A stretch of DNA of 64,000 bases from Botrytis cinerea B05.10 (Eukaryota; Ascomycota; Leotiomycetes; Helotiales; Sclerotiniaceae), in NCBI RefSeq assembly GCF_000143535.2, contig NC_037321.1, positions 1,736,001 to 1,800,000 on the forward strand, in the 5' to 3' direction. Below are positions 1 through 12,429 of this stretch, piece by piece. The notes below the pieces were generated by a model that saw only the letters and a list, made by a program, of their open reading frames with translations, searched no databases and had not been told where the DNA came from. Position numbers and translations under genes: made by a program. The stretch's first letter is position 1, and each line of letters begins with the position of its first letter.

Positions 1-661
1 GAAATTGGATGGGATGGGAAGATTGATTCGATTCTTGAAAATGTACTTATGTGATACACGAAGACTTCTTAATGATACTATAATCACAATGATACCAACT
101 TGATCTTTCATATACCGCAAGAGAATACTTATCATTCTTGTATGTCAAAACTTGAAAGGCTGTGTACTGATTTGAGGCCCAGATGGATATGGATGTAATG
201 CATACAATAGTTCGTAAGCAGAGTATCTAACCTATGGGTTCTTCCAGTGTTAAGCTGGAGAGTTGAGGTGAGAGAGAGACCGCCAGTCAAAGTCCACAAG
301 TTTTCATGTACATAGATATAATCTAGATGATATGCATTGTCCAGTTCAAGGTGTTTGTTGAAATCGAAGGCTGTCGACGAGGTGGGGTGTATTTATTAAA
401 ACCTCAGGCATCAATAGTAACCTAAGGACGTCACTGCACATGGAAATTGCATGACTCTGATTTTATGTGATAGATACCGAAACGAGAAACAGTCACACTC
501 CGTTCAGTAAGATTCAAATCCAAAAGAAGCAAAAGAAACTACAACTTCCACGCAAACGTTCGAAACATCACGACGCCGTCGACTACTCAACTCTACAATA
601 GACTGACCGGATATACTGGCTCAGTCAAACTCACACATCCCACCTCTTCACGTTCAATTTT
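1..661. other. Left-edge intergenic region and upstream region of the F-box gene
   Basis: No open frame of useful length or recognisable domain is visible here. The last 120 bases before the ATG at 662 are rich in C, A and T (short CA- and TC-rich runs), as in many fungal 5' leaders. The first few hundred bases may hold the 3' flank of a gene lying left of the window, but nothing proves this. Confidence 0.5.
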
Positions 662-3600
662 ATGCAGCCATCGCCTCCCGATAATACTAACAGAATTATT
701 ACATTCGAAAACCCGTCAGACTTACCAAATTCCTCTAATCATGGCATTCACTCTCCTCAACTCCAGTCCAGCGAGCTGGTCAGTCCTCGAAATGGGCTTG
801 GCAACTCAACCGCAAGCTCAACTCCTTCAACAAGTTCGTCAGGAACAGGTTCAGGATGGCGATCGCCACTCAATGGTGTGGATGAGGCACTGCGTGGGTT
901 GAATTTGGACACTAATATGGAGAATCGCCCAAGACCATCTTATCAACGAATTGCTGAATATGAAAACGCACTTGCTCCTAGTCCACCCAGAAAGCAACCC
1001 GAGGGACCTGGATTTAAGGTGGTGAAGAAGAAAGGCAGTACGGGTGAGGAAGGTCCGCAACTAGAGAATTTTCCAAATGGTATTTTTAATCCTGACCCTG
1101 GAATAATTTGATATTCTAACATAATTTCCTTCACAGAGGTTCTGACTCATATCTTATCGCATTTGCCTGCGTCGTCTTTATCTGCAGTCTCACTTGTATC
1201 GCGACGATTTTACAATTTGGTCACTACACCTCATGCGTGGCGCGTTGCATTTTCGAGATTTTTCCCAGGCCAAGATGTTACAGAGGCGTCACCTATTGGA
1301 TCAGATCATATTGGAGATGATGAGGAAAGAGAACAATTCCGCGAACAACGATTTTTTACGCGACTAACAGGTTTGGCAAGTTGGAGGAGCGAATATGTGA
1401 TTCGAACACGGCTCCTACGAAGTCTTGGAAGAGGGAAACCTGCTCAGGGAGTTGAACAAAATAACTCAAGTCGAACAAATGGTGTGGGAAATACAAGTGC
1501 TGTGACTACATACACTTCGGAATTATTCACATCCATCAATCACATTCATGGCACGTTTGGACAAGGAAAGAAATATCCACGCTTTATTCATGGTACTGAT
1601 GAAACTGGGTCTGCTGGTAGCAGTGATCCTAAACTTGGAAGAATTGATCCTTGGGGTTTGACTGATCCTCAGCCAATGCCTCAATTCGCAGATCTCTTTC
1701 CAGGTGACGTTCCATTCGGTCTTGGAAACGGTCCTGCTGGTCTTCCAAATGTTATGGATGTTAGTCAGCCTTTTGGAATGGTGTATGGAGAAGGTTTTCC
1801 TGGAGGCTCGGCTTACTACCGAGCACCAAATGAAGGGCGTGGCCGCTTTTTAGAACATTCGCCACCAAGTTTGGCCGAGGCAGAATCTGGTATCCCAAAC
1901 ATACCCCCCCTCACCGAGGCGATGTCATCTGTTTGGATTGCTAAGTCTTCTTCCGTGCCCAAAGTTACCAATGATATCATTGGAATAATGACTGGCTCGA
2001 CACTTGGTGTAATCACTGCTTATAGTCTCGGTACTGAAAACCCTAAAGCTAAGGCTGGTCAGGTGATGGCACGATGGATTCCTTGCCCTGGCGTACCTAT
2101 AGTTGCAATAAAGGTGGATGATTCTTATAGCAGCTCACGTAAAACATCACGTCGAACGTGGGCTGTTGCACTCAACGCTTTGGGCGAAGTATTCTACTTA
2201 ACAGAAATACCTACACATCCTCCATCTGACGCATCTTCAACCGAAGATTATTTGGGTAGGGAAGCCTGGATTGCTGGTCGTACAGTATACTGGCAAGTTG
2301 TGGAAGCTTCCCGTCGCATAGCACGCGATGATCCATGGCACCAAGCTGAAATTCACGGCAGCTACTCTCCTAAATCTTCTTGCACTTCTATGAATCTCTC
2401 TAAACAACAACTCAAGGCAGAAACTCGTGAAATTGAAAAATTTCTGAGGTATCGTCCATCACACTTTCGCACTATTTGTAATGGCTGGGATATGCGTCGA
2501 AGGCTCGAAGTTGACTTTAGTGGTGATGATGGTAATGGAGCAGGTGAGAGCGTTTTTGTCATTGGTTGTGGGATTGCTTCTGGAGACCAAGCCGAAATAA
2601 AGCGATACACAAGATGTAAAGTCGAACAATCCTCACTTGACGGATTCACATTACCAAGAACTGCTCCAGCAACACCACCAATATCATCCGAGCCAACTCA
2701 AATACCTTCAATATTTGGAAATGTATCAAAAGTCAAATCTGAGGAGCTCACTTCCCCAAGTTCACCAATATCACCCATGTCAAAGATCGTTCAACCTTCT
2801 GGAAATGCGGACGCTGCTATGGACGAAGAATGGCGGAGTTCCTTACTATCTTTGAAGTCATATCCTGGCATTGAGATTACCACTTCTGCTATAGATTTAT
2901 CAACATATGCCCTAGTCACCATTGACGAGGATCCATTACATACTGTAAACGGAAAAACAAGTTTTACTACTTTTCCAGAGACACCATCTGATGAAACTTC
3001 TTCAACCAGCATCCCCGGTTATCGCGCAAGGTATTTAGCCATTGGGACCAAGATAGGCCAAGTCATTCTGTGGAACATGCGAGGCCCTCAATCTGCGAAC
3101 CCTCAAGTGGTCAATGAGCTACATCCAATCCGTACCATCGTCACAGAATCACCTCAAATATCATGTTTGGCAATTTCTGCACTGTTTGTTGTTCATGGTG
3201 GTAATGATGGCCTCGTACAGGCGTGGGATCCTCTTGCATCATCCAATCAACCTGTTCGCACTCTACACTCCCGCTTTTCTTCCCGTGCTCGGCGTCGATT
3301 GATTCAAGCCGAGGCAAGAATTCATGGAGTTGGCATCAATCTTTACGCAGCTGGTGCTATCGTTCTTGATCCTGATCCAACCATCCTGCGTGGTATGGTT
3401 TCACTTGGTACACATCTTCGATATTGGCACTATAGCTCCTCTGCTGCCGATCAATTTCAGACTAAAAAGCGAAGACTTCGCCGTGGCGAACGTGGTAGTA
3501 ATGGAGCAACCGATCGATTTAGTAACACTGGCAGAGGAGCTTTGTTGAGTCAAATTGCTTTAGAACAACAAGAACTCGATCAAGAAAAGAAAGAAAAAGC

Positions 3601-4222
3601 TAAGGAGGCAGCGAGATTCGCTGGCCGATTTGGCGTTGGCTTTGGTGGCCTTAGTGAAGAAGAAGCTTTACAATATGCGGAAATGGTGTCTGCTCAAGCT
3701 CTTATAGATGATGAAGAACGCCGTATCAGTGAAGCCGGATATTTTGCAGATACTGGCGAGAATTCTCCTACTAAAGGCGAGAGTAGTTTCGGAACTATTA
3801 CACCGGAAGCGAGCACTAGAAGTCATTCCACGGTACCAACTTCAGCTACAGAGCCTCAACCTAACTACGATCATGATCTTGAGGAGGCTATACGTCTCTC
3901 TCTAATGGATGGTCAAGCGATTGGTGACAATGGGTATTCGCCAAGTGTTGGTGATTATGATGTCAATTTCACTTATAAACAGAAAAAGACAAAACGGTCA
4001 GAGTCCACTTCGCCATCAACTAGTCAAGTATCCAAGAATAGATTCAGTTATGAAGGGTTGCATTCTATGGATAGAAATGCTCAATTGTCAGACGATCTTG
4101 AGTTTGCTTTGCAACTCAGTCTAGCGGAGGAGCGTAGTAAACAAGAGGCTGAGGCTGAGACTGAGGCCTTTCCAGGATTGGGATTTGCAGGAAAGGGGAA
4201 GGGAAAAGGTCGTGCGATTTAG
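662..4222 (+). CDS. Ufo1-like F-box protein with C-terminal ubiquitin-interacting motifs
   Basis: Two exons, 662-1079 and 1137-4222, give about 1167 residues. The 57-bp intron has a GTATTT donor, a TTCTAAC branch site and a CACAG acceptor. Splicing joins a disordered Ser/Pro-rich N-terminus to an F-box at about residues 135-180 (NFPNEVLTHILSHLPASSLS, then SRRFYNLV); the exon 1/2 junction lies inside the F-box, which confirms the splice. The middle looks beta-propeller-like, with WD-type blades such as GGNDGLVQAWDP. The C-terminus has three UIM-like helices, near residues 978 (EEEALQYAEMVSAQAL), 1050 (DLEEAIRLSLMDG) and 1123 (DLEFALQLSLAEE). F-box plus WD plus three UIMs is the layout of yeast Ufo1, the substrate adaptor of an SCF ubiquitin ligase that turns over Ho endonuclease with the help of Ddi1. 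By homology it should bind Skp1 through the F-box. Substrates are unknown, and the protein is longer than yeast Ufo1. Confidence 0.85.
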
Positions 4223-4650
4223 GTGGAAGAGGTACTTTGGGAATAGCTTTCTTTTCTAGAGGTCGATAATCATCTTTTGCGTATTTACTGGCGTGTTTTT
4301 CTTCTGAGGCGAGCTTAAGCTGTTTCAAACCAAGTTCTATGATTCTCAAAGACGCTTTTAATGATAAATAGACGTTTAGTGCCTAGTTTAACTGACTCAA
4401 TGCCTTTTCAACTTTAAATCTTGCCGTCTTATGTGATCCAATGATCGGTGTCAAATTCTTCTCTTTGATGTTTTAAAGTGAGAATTAGTTCCTCGAGTGC
4501 TTCCGGCCGTCTATGTTACTGTTTATATATAGGAAATGTAGGGCAAAATTCTGTAAGCAATGGTCGCTTCTAAAGATCTATGTAAATCAACCCACCCCTT
4601 TTCTAACCGGGCTAGAACAAATCGTGAACCTGTAAGTCACCCGCCCCGTA
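4223..4650. other. Convergent 3' intergenic region between the F-box gene and the polyphosphatase gene
   Basis: About 430 bp between two gene 3' ends. No coding signal, RNA gene or repeat was seen. It should hold both transcription end sites. Confidence 0.5.
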
Positions 4651-6130
4651 TCAAAGCATCGATTGCCTCAATAGAGGAGCAACTTGCTTTCTACTATGCT
4701 CAATCCTTTCTTGCCACCAACAATGTCTTATTTCCCTCTCGTCATCGAGATTTAGTATGCCTTGACCCCAAATCTTTAACCCAAACCTTCTCTCTCCTTC
4801 CCCCTTAAATTTCCTCAAACATTCTGCCCCTCGATTTCCCAACCCCCACACTAAAAGCTCCCTCCTAAACACACCATCCTTATTACTAGTCGTCATCACT
4901 GCGCAAATATCCAAGCTTCTTTCCTTTGCCCACTCGCCAAGTACCTCAACCAACTTATCCCTACTCCCGGCTTTCGCGAGTAGAAAGTCGAAATTCTGAA
5001 CTACGGCACTTATACCCAGGTTCATTCCCCCTTCGTGCCATTCTTTGTAATCTTTTCGTAATATGTCTCGTAATTCCATATCTCCTATATCTTCTTTGGC
5101 GGCAGTAATTGTAGAGAAATATTCGTCTCGGTTCCATGGTGGCTGTGATGTATTGGGATCTTTTGTGATTAGGTCTTCAAGGAATTGAACAGCGGCTCGG
5201 TCGCTCTCGCAGGTTTTGTCGGCGGATTGGAGGTTGTTTGTATCTATTAGGATTGGGCCTAGTGCTAGATATGCTAGTTCTCCGTCCCATTTACTGTGAA
5301 TCAGGGCGTTAGTTGGATTAAATCAGATTTTGGATCAAAGTGAGGATGGTGGATGATTAATTGGATATCCAAATGGAACTGAATGTTCCAAAGCACAAAC
5401 TTACCTAACATCTCCATCCACTCCATCTCCTCTCCTCATCTCTGCCCAACCATCCCTTGCCCATGCAATGACCAAACTCGCACAACTTCCACTCTTCTCT
5501 ACAATCCTCATTTCGCCCTCTCTCACACAAATTTCCTTCCCGGGAACCTTTCCTTCTTCGTCATGATGATCTATACATCCTCTTACTCTGCCCCCATAAG
5601 TTCTACCCAATTCCCCTTGTAACGCATTATGATCTACCAATATCCATCTCGTATCACCTGGTTTTAACTTCGTCAACTGCGATGACTTTGTGCCGTGCTC
5701 TCTCAAATCATCCAGACTTATCAATTCTCCCACCTTGACTCTTGCTTTCTTTAAAATAGGATGCAGTTCCGGTCTCAATCCTAAATCCGCGCGAGGTAGA
5801 TTCGACAGAGGGATGTAGAGGGATTTGCTATGGTTGAGAGGGGAATATGTACGTAGATAAGCTAGGAGTATGGCGCTGCAGAGGGAATCGAGATCTAGTT
5901 ACTGTGTGTGTTAGTTACGTGGACGATTGCAAGCTAGTTACCAATTACATCGGAATGCTTCCACTAATATTTCCCCCCAGAATATTACAAGGAGGAGGGG
6001 TAAAATGGTACATACCAGCCGATTCATTACCCACGACAAAATTGACTTTTCCCCCGCTTTTCAATGCGCCGTTCAGAGCAGTTTTAGCGGATGATAGAAA
6101 TGAGGAGAGGGATACGCGTGGGAGAGACAT
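4651..6130 (-). CDS. Exopolyphosphatase, DHH/DHHA2 family (PPX1-like)
   Basis: Three exons on the minus strand: 6016-6130, 5405-5894 and 4651-5293 (introns of 121 and 111 bp), 415 residues, phases closing exactly. DHH phosphoesterase motifs appear in order: VVGNESADLDSL near residues 32-43 (metal binding; the codon for its first D is completed across intron 1), LVDHN near 124-128, and the diagnostic DHH triad in CIDHHDEE near 147-149. The C-terminal half fits the DHHA2 domain. PPX1 removes terminal phosphate from inorganic polyphosphate using divalent metals and acts mainly in the cytosol, in phosphate and energy balance. Length and motif order match yeast Ppx1 (397 residues). A prune-like pyrophosphatase is the main alternative. 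The start at 6130 is the first ATG and puts the metal motif at the usual distance from the N-terminus. Confidence 0.9.
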
Positions 6131-6514
6131 TGTTGGATTTTGTCCCAGGAGACTAGAATATGCGGGCTGAGAACGCGTGTTGGTGTTGTTTCTCGAGTGG
6201 AATTATGAGGGGATGAGGGGGACGCGATTAGAGTCCCCACTTACGCGAGCTACGTCATTGGGTGGTTCCGTCGGCTATGATTAAAACAATTAGAATGATT
6301 TGAATGATCTGAATTGTTTAGATTAATGTGTATGTTGAAAGTCACAAAAGCTTCTTTGGAGTTCACCTAAGATAGGTTTTCTTGGAACAAAATCACATAG
6401 TTATTATACAAAGGGGGTTTAGAGCAGGAGATCTTATATTTACGATGTGAAAATTACATCCGATTCCAGAAGGTAACCGGCTATCCATCCATCTGTCTAA
6501 AGGTATACTGTCGT
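6131..6514. other. Intergenic region between the polyphosphatase and the GMC remnant
   Basis: About 380 bp with no supported gene. It is where the missing C-terminal third of the GMC oxidoreductase would be expected, but no matching reading was found in any minus-strand frame. It also holds the upstream region of the polyphosphatase gene. Confidence 0.45.
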
Positions 6515-7755
6515 CTACTTGCAGGGTACACAAATATGAATAATCAAGATAGCTAAAGCATCTTTGCCTTTGGGTGTCTGGAAGTCTGGAACGGGCATGT
6601 AAGCTAAAGACGATATTGCCTCACTAGCAAAAGGTCCAGCTTTTTCAGTTTGATATGCGGACATGGCGGCTGCGATTGCTTCTGGTTCTTGAAGTTTGAG
6701 AGAATCCAGTGTCTCGATTTCGTCAACTACCTCGAAGCTCATTCCGTTAGATGTAAGATCTTAGAAATTTTCTCCTACGCTAGAGTTCTCAACATATATA
6801 TCGACTCCAAGCGAGCGAAGAAGTTCAGCTTCACCAATTCCTGAAAGTTCCAGAATTTTTGGAGAATTCAAAGCACGGGCTGCGACGATAACCTCCTTCC
6901 CGGCTTGAAAGATATGTTCAACACCCTTGATAGTAACTTTCACACCTTTGGCAACGGCCTCCCCAGATTCTTTGTTGAGGATGATTTTCTCAACTAGAGA
7001 ATTAGTAACGAGATGAATGTCGGACCGATTTTGCGCGGGTTTGAAGTAAGCATTTGCCGCATAGCTCCGCTCCTTCGCAACCCCATTGACTGTCGAATTG
7101 TTCACAAAACCACCAATTGAAGATCCCGTAAATGCATTCTCAGACATTTCATACTTCAAGGCATTGAAGTGTCAACCCATGCTTTTCTGACAGCATCCAT
7201 TTCTGGAGAATACGATGTTCGGATCGGACCATCAGACCCCGGACTGTTCGACGACGTCAGGTAATTTAAGACCAGCTCCTTTCTTAACCTGTCATTTGGG
7301 ATTTCAACAGTCTGACACTTTTTATAGTGAGGTTTCATAGAATCACAATCCCATCCTTCGTTTCCAAACTCTTTCCAGGCGTCAAGTCCAATTTTAGATG
7401 CAGCGATAAAAGCTTGTGCGTTGATTACACTTGATCCACCAGGGAGACATCTACCAGGGAGATCTAAAGTGCGGTTTCCAAGTTCACTCTTCATTACAAG
7501 CAATCAGCACTGAGCGGTTCAGGGAAGAGCTGGTGCACATTACCTGGGGAACAGTTTTAAATGCCCAATCGAGTTCTGTACCAAGCAAAGAGATCCAAGT
7601 GCTGGAATATTTACCTGTGGATTTTCCAAATGGTTTCCACCAGCTTCGAGAACGAGAACTTGGATATCAGGATTCTCGGATAGTCGGGTGGCGACTACGA
7701 GACCTGATGTGCCGCCTCCCACAATGATGAAGTCGTAAATCTTTGAGATACCCAT
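6515..7755 (-). pseudogene. Decayed GMC (glucose-methanol-choline) oxidoreductase
   Basis: The minus strand carries a GMC flavoenzyme broken by several lesions. It starts with the FAD-binding dinucleotide fold ([20 protein letters not shown], then LVLEAGGN). Near 7582-7592 the frame shifts, and the expected [14 protein letters not shown] continues in another frame. A 55-bp intron (7489-7543) follows. The next block has the GMC signature region (LPGRCLPGGSSVINAQ; the usual form is R-G-K-x-L-G-G-S-S-x-I-N). A second frameshift lies near 7160-7166, between AWVDT and FNALKYEMSENAF. At 6761-6763 a TAA sits where the family motif GENLQDH has Gln, which fits a CAA-to-TAA change. Coding similarity stops near 6515, so the C-terminal part with the catalytic His and His/Asn pair is absent. 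The neighbouring MFS transporter and broken reductase suggest a former metabolite cluster. Activity is very unlikely. Confidence 0.85.
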
Positions 7756-8549
7756 GTCTTTTTGTTGGGTCTAAATGGACATTGTGTGAGAAAGGAATCA
7801 AAGCAATATAGTTTGGGCTTCTGAGAGAAGGACTTGGAGCAATGGTGAATGAGGGGCGGTACAAGGAAGAATATAAGTAGGTATTGTTTATGCCTTTAGG
7901 CAGGATAGTGGGACCTAATGATCGAACAGCTGTAGATGACATTTACTGATCATATTGGAAAAACTGCACAACCTCACTCCTGTATTCAATTATGGTCGAA
8001 ATAGTATGGATATATACCTGCGATATGATTTCAAATCTTTCGACATTCTCAAACTTGTAGTGATCGGGCGAGCTTCAACATAATAATACATACATTCACC
8101 TGGCGTTACTTTTCTTCTTTCTATTCTTATAAAAAATATTTTTAATCAGCATTTTCTAGCTAACGTTAGTAATGGTAGCTGATGTTAGTGAATGAACATA
8201 GACAAATATCATTTCCAAATTCCCGGTGAACTCTCGGTTATCCTTGAATATGTACCTAGGTAATATTGCATTTCTCCCGCATACTCGAGTGCTTTCTAAT
8301 CTCTATCTACAGCAAATCATTATCCCGTACTTCAGAAAAAAGCAATCAAATCATCCAGCTTCTTTAGAAAATCTAAAGTCAATTTGGAATGGTCTACAAT
8401 ATGGCAATTTCATTCTATTTCTTACTCGACGCCACAACCAACCAGAGCAACAACATTGTGGCGCAAACAAAGATGATCAGCCACACATTTCCACTTCCAT
8501 TTCCCTGCAGTCTCATGTATCACAACTCACATACCACAACATATCATTC
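7756..8549. other. Divergent intergenic region between the GMC remnant and the MFS gene
   Basis: About 790 bp between divergent starts. An open frame runs upstream from the MFS ATG to 8226, but it has no conserved features and is better read as leader. The 200 bases before the ATG are CA-rich. No RNA gene or repeat was seen. Confidence 0.4.
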
Positions 8550-8558
8550 ATGCAAGCC

Positions 8559-10566
8559 ATGTCTACCCCTCCGTCTTCAAACCCAAACTCTCCATCCACT
8601 AACCCGCCCAACGAAACATCCCCTCTTATCTCCACCCACAACCATCCCCATGAACTCCCATCTCCCTCCCCTCCCTCCCCTCCCTCCGCCTCCCTCCCAA
8701 CCCTCATCCTCTACTTCATGGCCCTCCACTTCCTCATCGCCTTTTGCGAGATGGTCCTCGTAGCTCCCCTCATCTCCCTCTTCGAATCTTCCCTCTGTCA
8801 CTCTTACTACAATTTTCCATCGCCAAGCCTAAGCTCAAAATTGAATACCCAGGAGATAACTTCAGAAATGTGTAAAATACCCGAGATTCAGGGTCCATTG
8901 GCGACGATTAGGGGATGGAAGAGTTTTGGGGATACGATACCCGGTACATTTTTTTTTTTTTGTTTTTTAAAAATAAAAAAAGAGGGGAGTTGGGGTCTTT
9001 TGATCGAGTTTGAGGAAGGAAAAAGATAAAGGGGGAAGAGAAACGGAGAAATGCTGATAAGTATATAGTTTTACTAGTAGCGATTCCGATTGGGAACTTG
9101 GGAGATCGGTATGGAAGGAGAAATATTATGGCGTTATCTCTAATTGGAGTTGGATTATCTTTGGTGGAAATTTTTATTGTTTGTACGTATCTCATTGATT
9201 TGCCATCCATGATATCTTTGACATGTCGCTAATATCAATGTTTGATAAGGTGCATATCCAAAGATCTTTGATCTGCGTTGGGTATGGTTATCGTCACTGT
9301 TCCTTCTATGTGGAGGAGGTTTGTACTCAAGTGCAGCGTTTATGTGGGCAATGGCATCTTCGCTCATACCGGAAGTTGAAAGGTAAATAGTATACTTGGG
9401 TGAATGTTCCAGACTAACGGGTGGTTTGTAATAGAAGCTATGCGTTTTATTACATCTTCTCGGCATTCTATATTGCAGAACTTATCGGATCATATGTAGC
9501 TTCTATCACTATAGATGTTTCTCCTTGGATTGCCTGTAGTATGGCCATGGGATCTGTGATCCTGGGACTGATTTTGTTGTGGCTGGTACCATTTAGTCAA
9601 TCGTCTCCGAGACTAGAACTATTATCACCTTCAACATCCTCCCCTTCATCTTCAACAAGACTTCGATCAAGGAACCTTAAAACCACCCCAAAGACCACCA
9701 TTCTCGCTACCATCCGCCACGCCGTGATTCAGCCTAATGTTCTCCTTTGCATCCCAGTCTTCCTAGTCGGAACTCTCAGATACACAACTCTCAATGTCTT
9801 GATTCAATACTCATCGGTCCGTTTCAACACCAAGATATCTAAAGGAGCAATGTTCTACACTGAAACAGCTATTATCAATATCATCCTATTCCTTTTCCTG
9901 ATCCCGAGGATAACTGTTTGGATAAAATCGAGATATCATGTGAGATCCGAGAAAATCGACTTAGCACTGATGAGGATTAGTGTATGTTTTCTTTTGATGG
10001 GTTCTCTTGCTATTGGGTTAGCACCGACCAGTGGTTGGATTCCAGCTGGTATGATGTCTTCTTCCTTGAGAATGAATTACAATGTCTAACTTGAAATAGG
10101 TGTTTCTATCTTCGCTGCAGGCTGTGCGTACTCTTCTCTTTCACTTCTCTAATTTCAGCATTGAAACTACTACCCAAAACCACAACTAACAGCCATACTT
10201 AGTCGGATCCCGAGTTTCAACTCTTTCTCTTATATCCCATTTCATCCCCGCTTCCTCACTTGCTACTCTGTACGCCTCAATAGCCGTGCTCGAAAACCTC
10301 GGCCATGCTATCAACGATCCTTCCATGCAACACATATTTGCAGCAACCTTACGTTTACCACCTGTTTGGCACGCATTGCCCTTTTTTGTCGCCGCTGTAG
10401 GTAGTCTTTCACTTCTTACAATTGAAAATGAGAATAAGATGTAGAATGTGCTGATAAATGATCACAACAGATATGTTATTTCTTAGCCGGTTTATCTACG
10501 ATCTTCATAAAGATTGACATTGATGGCATGAAATTAGATGATGAAGGCCAGGAAGAAGATTCATGA
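8559..10566 (+). CDS. Major facilitator superfamily transporter
   Basis: Seven exons: 8559-8943, 9069-9182, 9250-9382, 9435-10048, 10100-10123, 10203-10396 and 10471-10566; phases close, giving 519 residues. A cytosolic Pro/Ser/Thr-rich leader comes before the first membrane helix (LPTLILYFMALHFLIAFCEM). Exon 2 holds the MFS motif A between helices 2 and 3, GNLGDRYGRRNI. Further hydrophobic segments follow in exons 3-7, for about 12 in all, with a Ser-rich central cytosolic loop near SPSTSSPSSSTRLRSRN. Exon 5 is a 24-bp microexon; its boundaries are the least certain, but they are the combination found that keeps the frame into GSRVSTLSLISHF. An in-frame ATG at 8550 would add three residues. 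Substrate is unknown; proton-coupled export of small molecules is typical of this motif A group. Unlike both enzyme genes beside it, the frame is intact. Confidence 0.8.
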
Positions 10567-10870
10567 AGAGAATATAAATGTAAATACTAAACAACGCCTA
10601 CATTATGAAGAGTTCTCTACTTAAAGGTCAAAATTTCAGAGACTCCTCTGTTATCATCTATGGCTTTCAAAGATGCTAATTTCTTGAGCAATATCCAATG
10701 CCCGCAACAAAAACATCATGACAAGGGGAAAACGCAAGCACTCGCCGTGAAAATGGGTCGCGATATCTAAAATTAAATTCGTACATAGAAGAAAACTGCA
10801 AAAAAGTAATTGCAATCCTGTAATCCCAGGTTCAAACTGAGTATGGAAGGATAGAATATTCACATGAGAA
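10567..10870. other. Intergenic region carrying the tRNA-linked repeat tail
   Basis: The segment from about 10785 to 10870 is the downstream flank of the minus-strand tRNA-Gln and is recognisably related to 18939-19017 in opposite orientation. Both contain a conserved GCAGTTTT block and a T6-T7 run about 65 bases past the tRNA, a possible RNA polymerase III stop. Nothing else was seen. Confidence 0.5.
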
Positions 10871-10941
10871 CCTTCTAATAGGAATCGAACCAATATCTCC
10901 AGAATCAAAATCTAGTGTGCTAACCATTACACCATAGAAGG
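10871..10941 (-). tRNA. tRNA-Gln (anticodon TTG), copy 1
   Basis: Read on the minus strand, 71 nt fold as a tRNA. The acceptor stem CCTTCTA pairs with TAGAAGG over 7 bp. The D arm is GTG-TAATGGTTAG-CAC. The anticodon stem CTAGA/TCTGG (one T-G pair) closes the loop TTTTGAT with anticodon TTG. The T loop is TTCGATT. The T stem ATTGG/CCTAT has one T-T mismatch. A- and B-box-like promoter sequences lie inside the gene. It is identical over its whole length to the gene at 18868-18938 in the opposite orientation. No T run follows directly, so it may use the distal T6 run or be weakly expressed; the T-stem mismatch leaves open that both copies are tRNA-like relics. Confidence 0.75.
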
Positions 10942-12429
10942 ATTGCTTGAATTGATGTTTTAGAGTCGCGTTTTTGTGTTTATATTAGTTAAAAGAATGT
11001 GGGACGGGAGGAGTTTTTTAAAAGTTTTTTTTATGGTGGGGTGGGTGGTGTAAGCGAATGCGAGTCAGGGAGTCTGTCCCTTTTGAGTCATGGGGTTGAT
11101 TTGCCCCTTCCTGATCATCTTGGATAAGAGCTTCCTTCTTTAATAATTATTTTGCTGTGAAGTTTTGGAGATTGGAATTCTATTGATTGAAAATCTACTT
11201 ATTGGTACATAGAAATCGAGTGAGTAGTCTCATTGACAAAATGGTTGGAAGTAACTAGTTGTTACTTCTGAGTGCTACTGAAGGATGGGTTTGATCTGTG
11301 TATAGCTTCTTTCTCATTGTCGCCATTGTTATATACACAAAACACTGTTTCCTTTCGTTACTGGGTTTGGAAAGAATGGTTTAGTAAATTGTAAAGGTTC
11401 CTTCGGGGACTTAGCTCATATTCTTACTCTTGTCTGGGGGGACAGTCTAAGTTTTTGTGGCTCATCCATAATCTATTAACAAAGTTGAGATGGATTTGTC
11501 TTTCCATCTGCATATCCATTCAACAAAACTGTGGGGTTCAAAAAGTTTAAAGAATATTCCCATGATCAATTCTTAAATCGAATATTAAAGGTATCATGAG
11601 CCTCGTGGGTTTGGAATAATTTGATATTGGAAAATATATTGCATTATTGAAAATTGTGTCGAGGTCATTTGAAGATGATGCTTCCCGACTTTGTCATGCG
11701 ACTCATTTCGTAGTACCTACCAACCTCATCATTATTGATAGAATCCTACTTTCAATAGCCAACAGTTCTTTCCTCGCACATGACGTGTTCTTATAACATC
11801 TAAATGTTGTTAGTAACTTGTTACTACATAATCCCACTATATTCAGATAGGGTTACCGACAATAAGCCACCCTGTGTCTCATTACTGCAGAAAAAACATT
11901 ACAGACATTCTGGGTATATTAACTACTTGCACCCACGGAGTGCAAAATTTGGGTTAGGAAACTTGCTTCACCCGGTGTATTCTCATAGAATCATGATTGT
12001 TGGGCTATCAGGCTCTTTGTCGTTGTAAGGTTTAAAAAGTCGGTATTGCCAAAAGTATTCAAGTACATACACACACGTATACATATTTCCGTGTAAATGG
12101 AGGACATCCCCCGCGTAATTAAGCATTCTAGTATCAAATATATGACATGCATATGTAGTTAGATAGGTCATTGCTTAACGGCCTAACGGCACAGACATCT
12201 TGTGGCGGCCACTCCTAGGTGTAAATATGAGTTTGTTGTATTCTTATTCTATACTTATTCTTCGATTCGTACATGTTTCTTGAGAGAAGAACTTTCGTTA
12301 CTTTTTACCCTTCAGTCTTCAGGCATTGCTAGTTGCATGTCCTTCGCTTCCATATCCTAAACATCAACGACTTCCACTTACAGTTCTTTGCCTTTCCTAT
12401 TTTGTTCTCAACTATACATACATAAGAAA
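10942..12429. other. Intergenic region upstream of the reductase pseudogene
   Basis: About 1.5 kb with no convincing open frame, RNA gene or repeat array. The bases just right of the tRNA (10942-10970) still resemble the upstream flank of the second tRNA-Gln copy. CT-rich pyrimidine tracts lie at 12290-12400, before the ATG at 12430, as expected of a fungal 5' leader. Confidence 0.45.

Noticed and set aside
8226..8558. N-terminal extension of the MFS gene
   Set aside because: Open but without conserved features; the ATG at 8559 (or 8550) better fits the length of the cytosolic leader.
12000..12100. TATA and CACA words taken as a possible promoter repeat
   Set aside because: Too short and degenerate to support any call.
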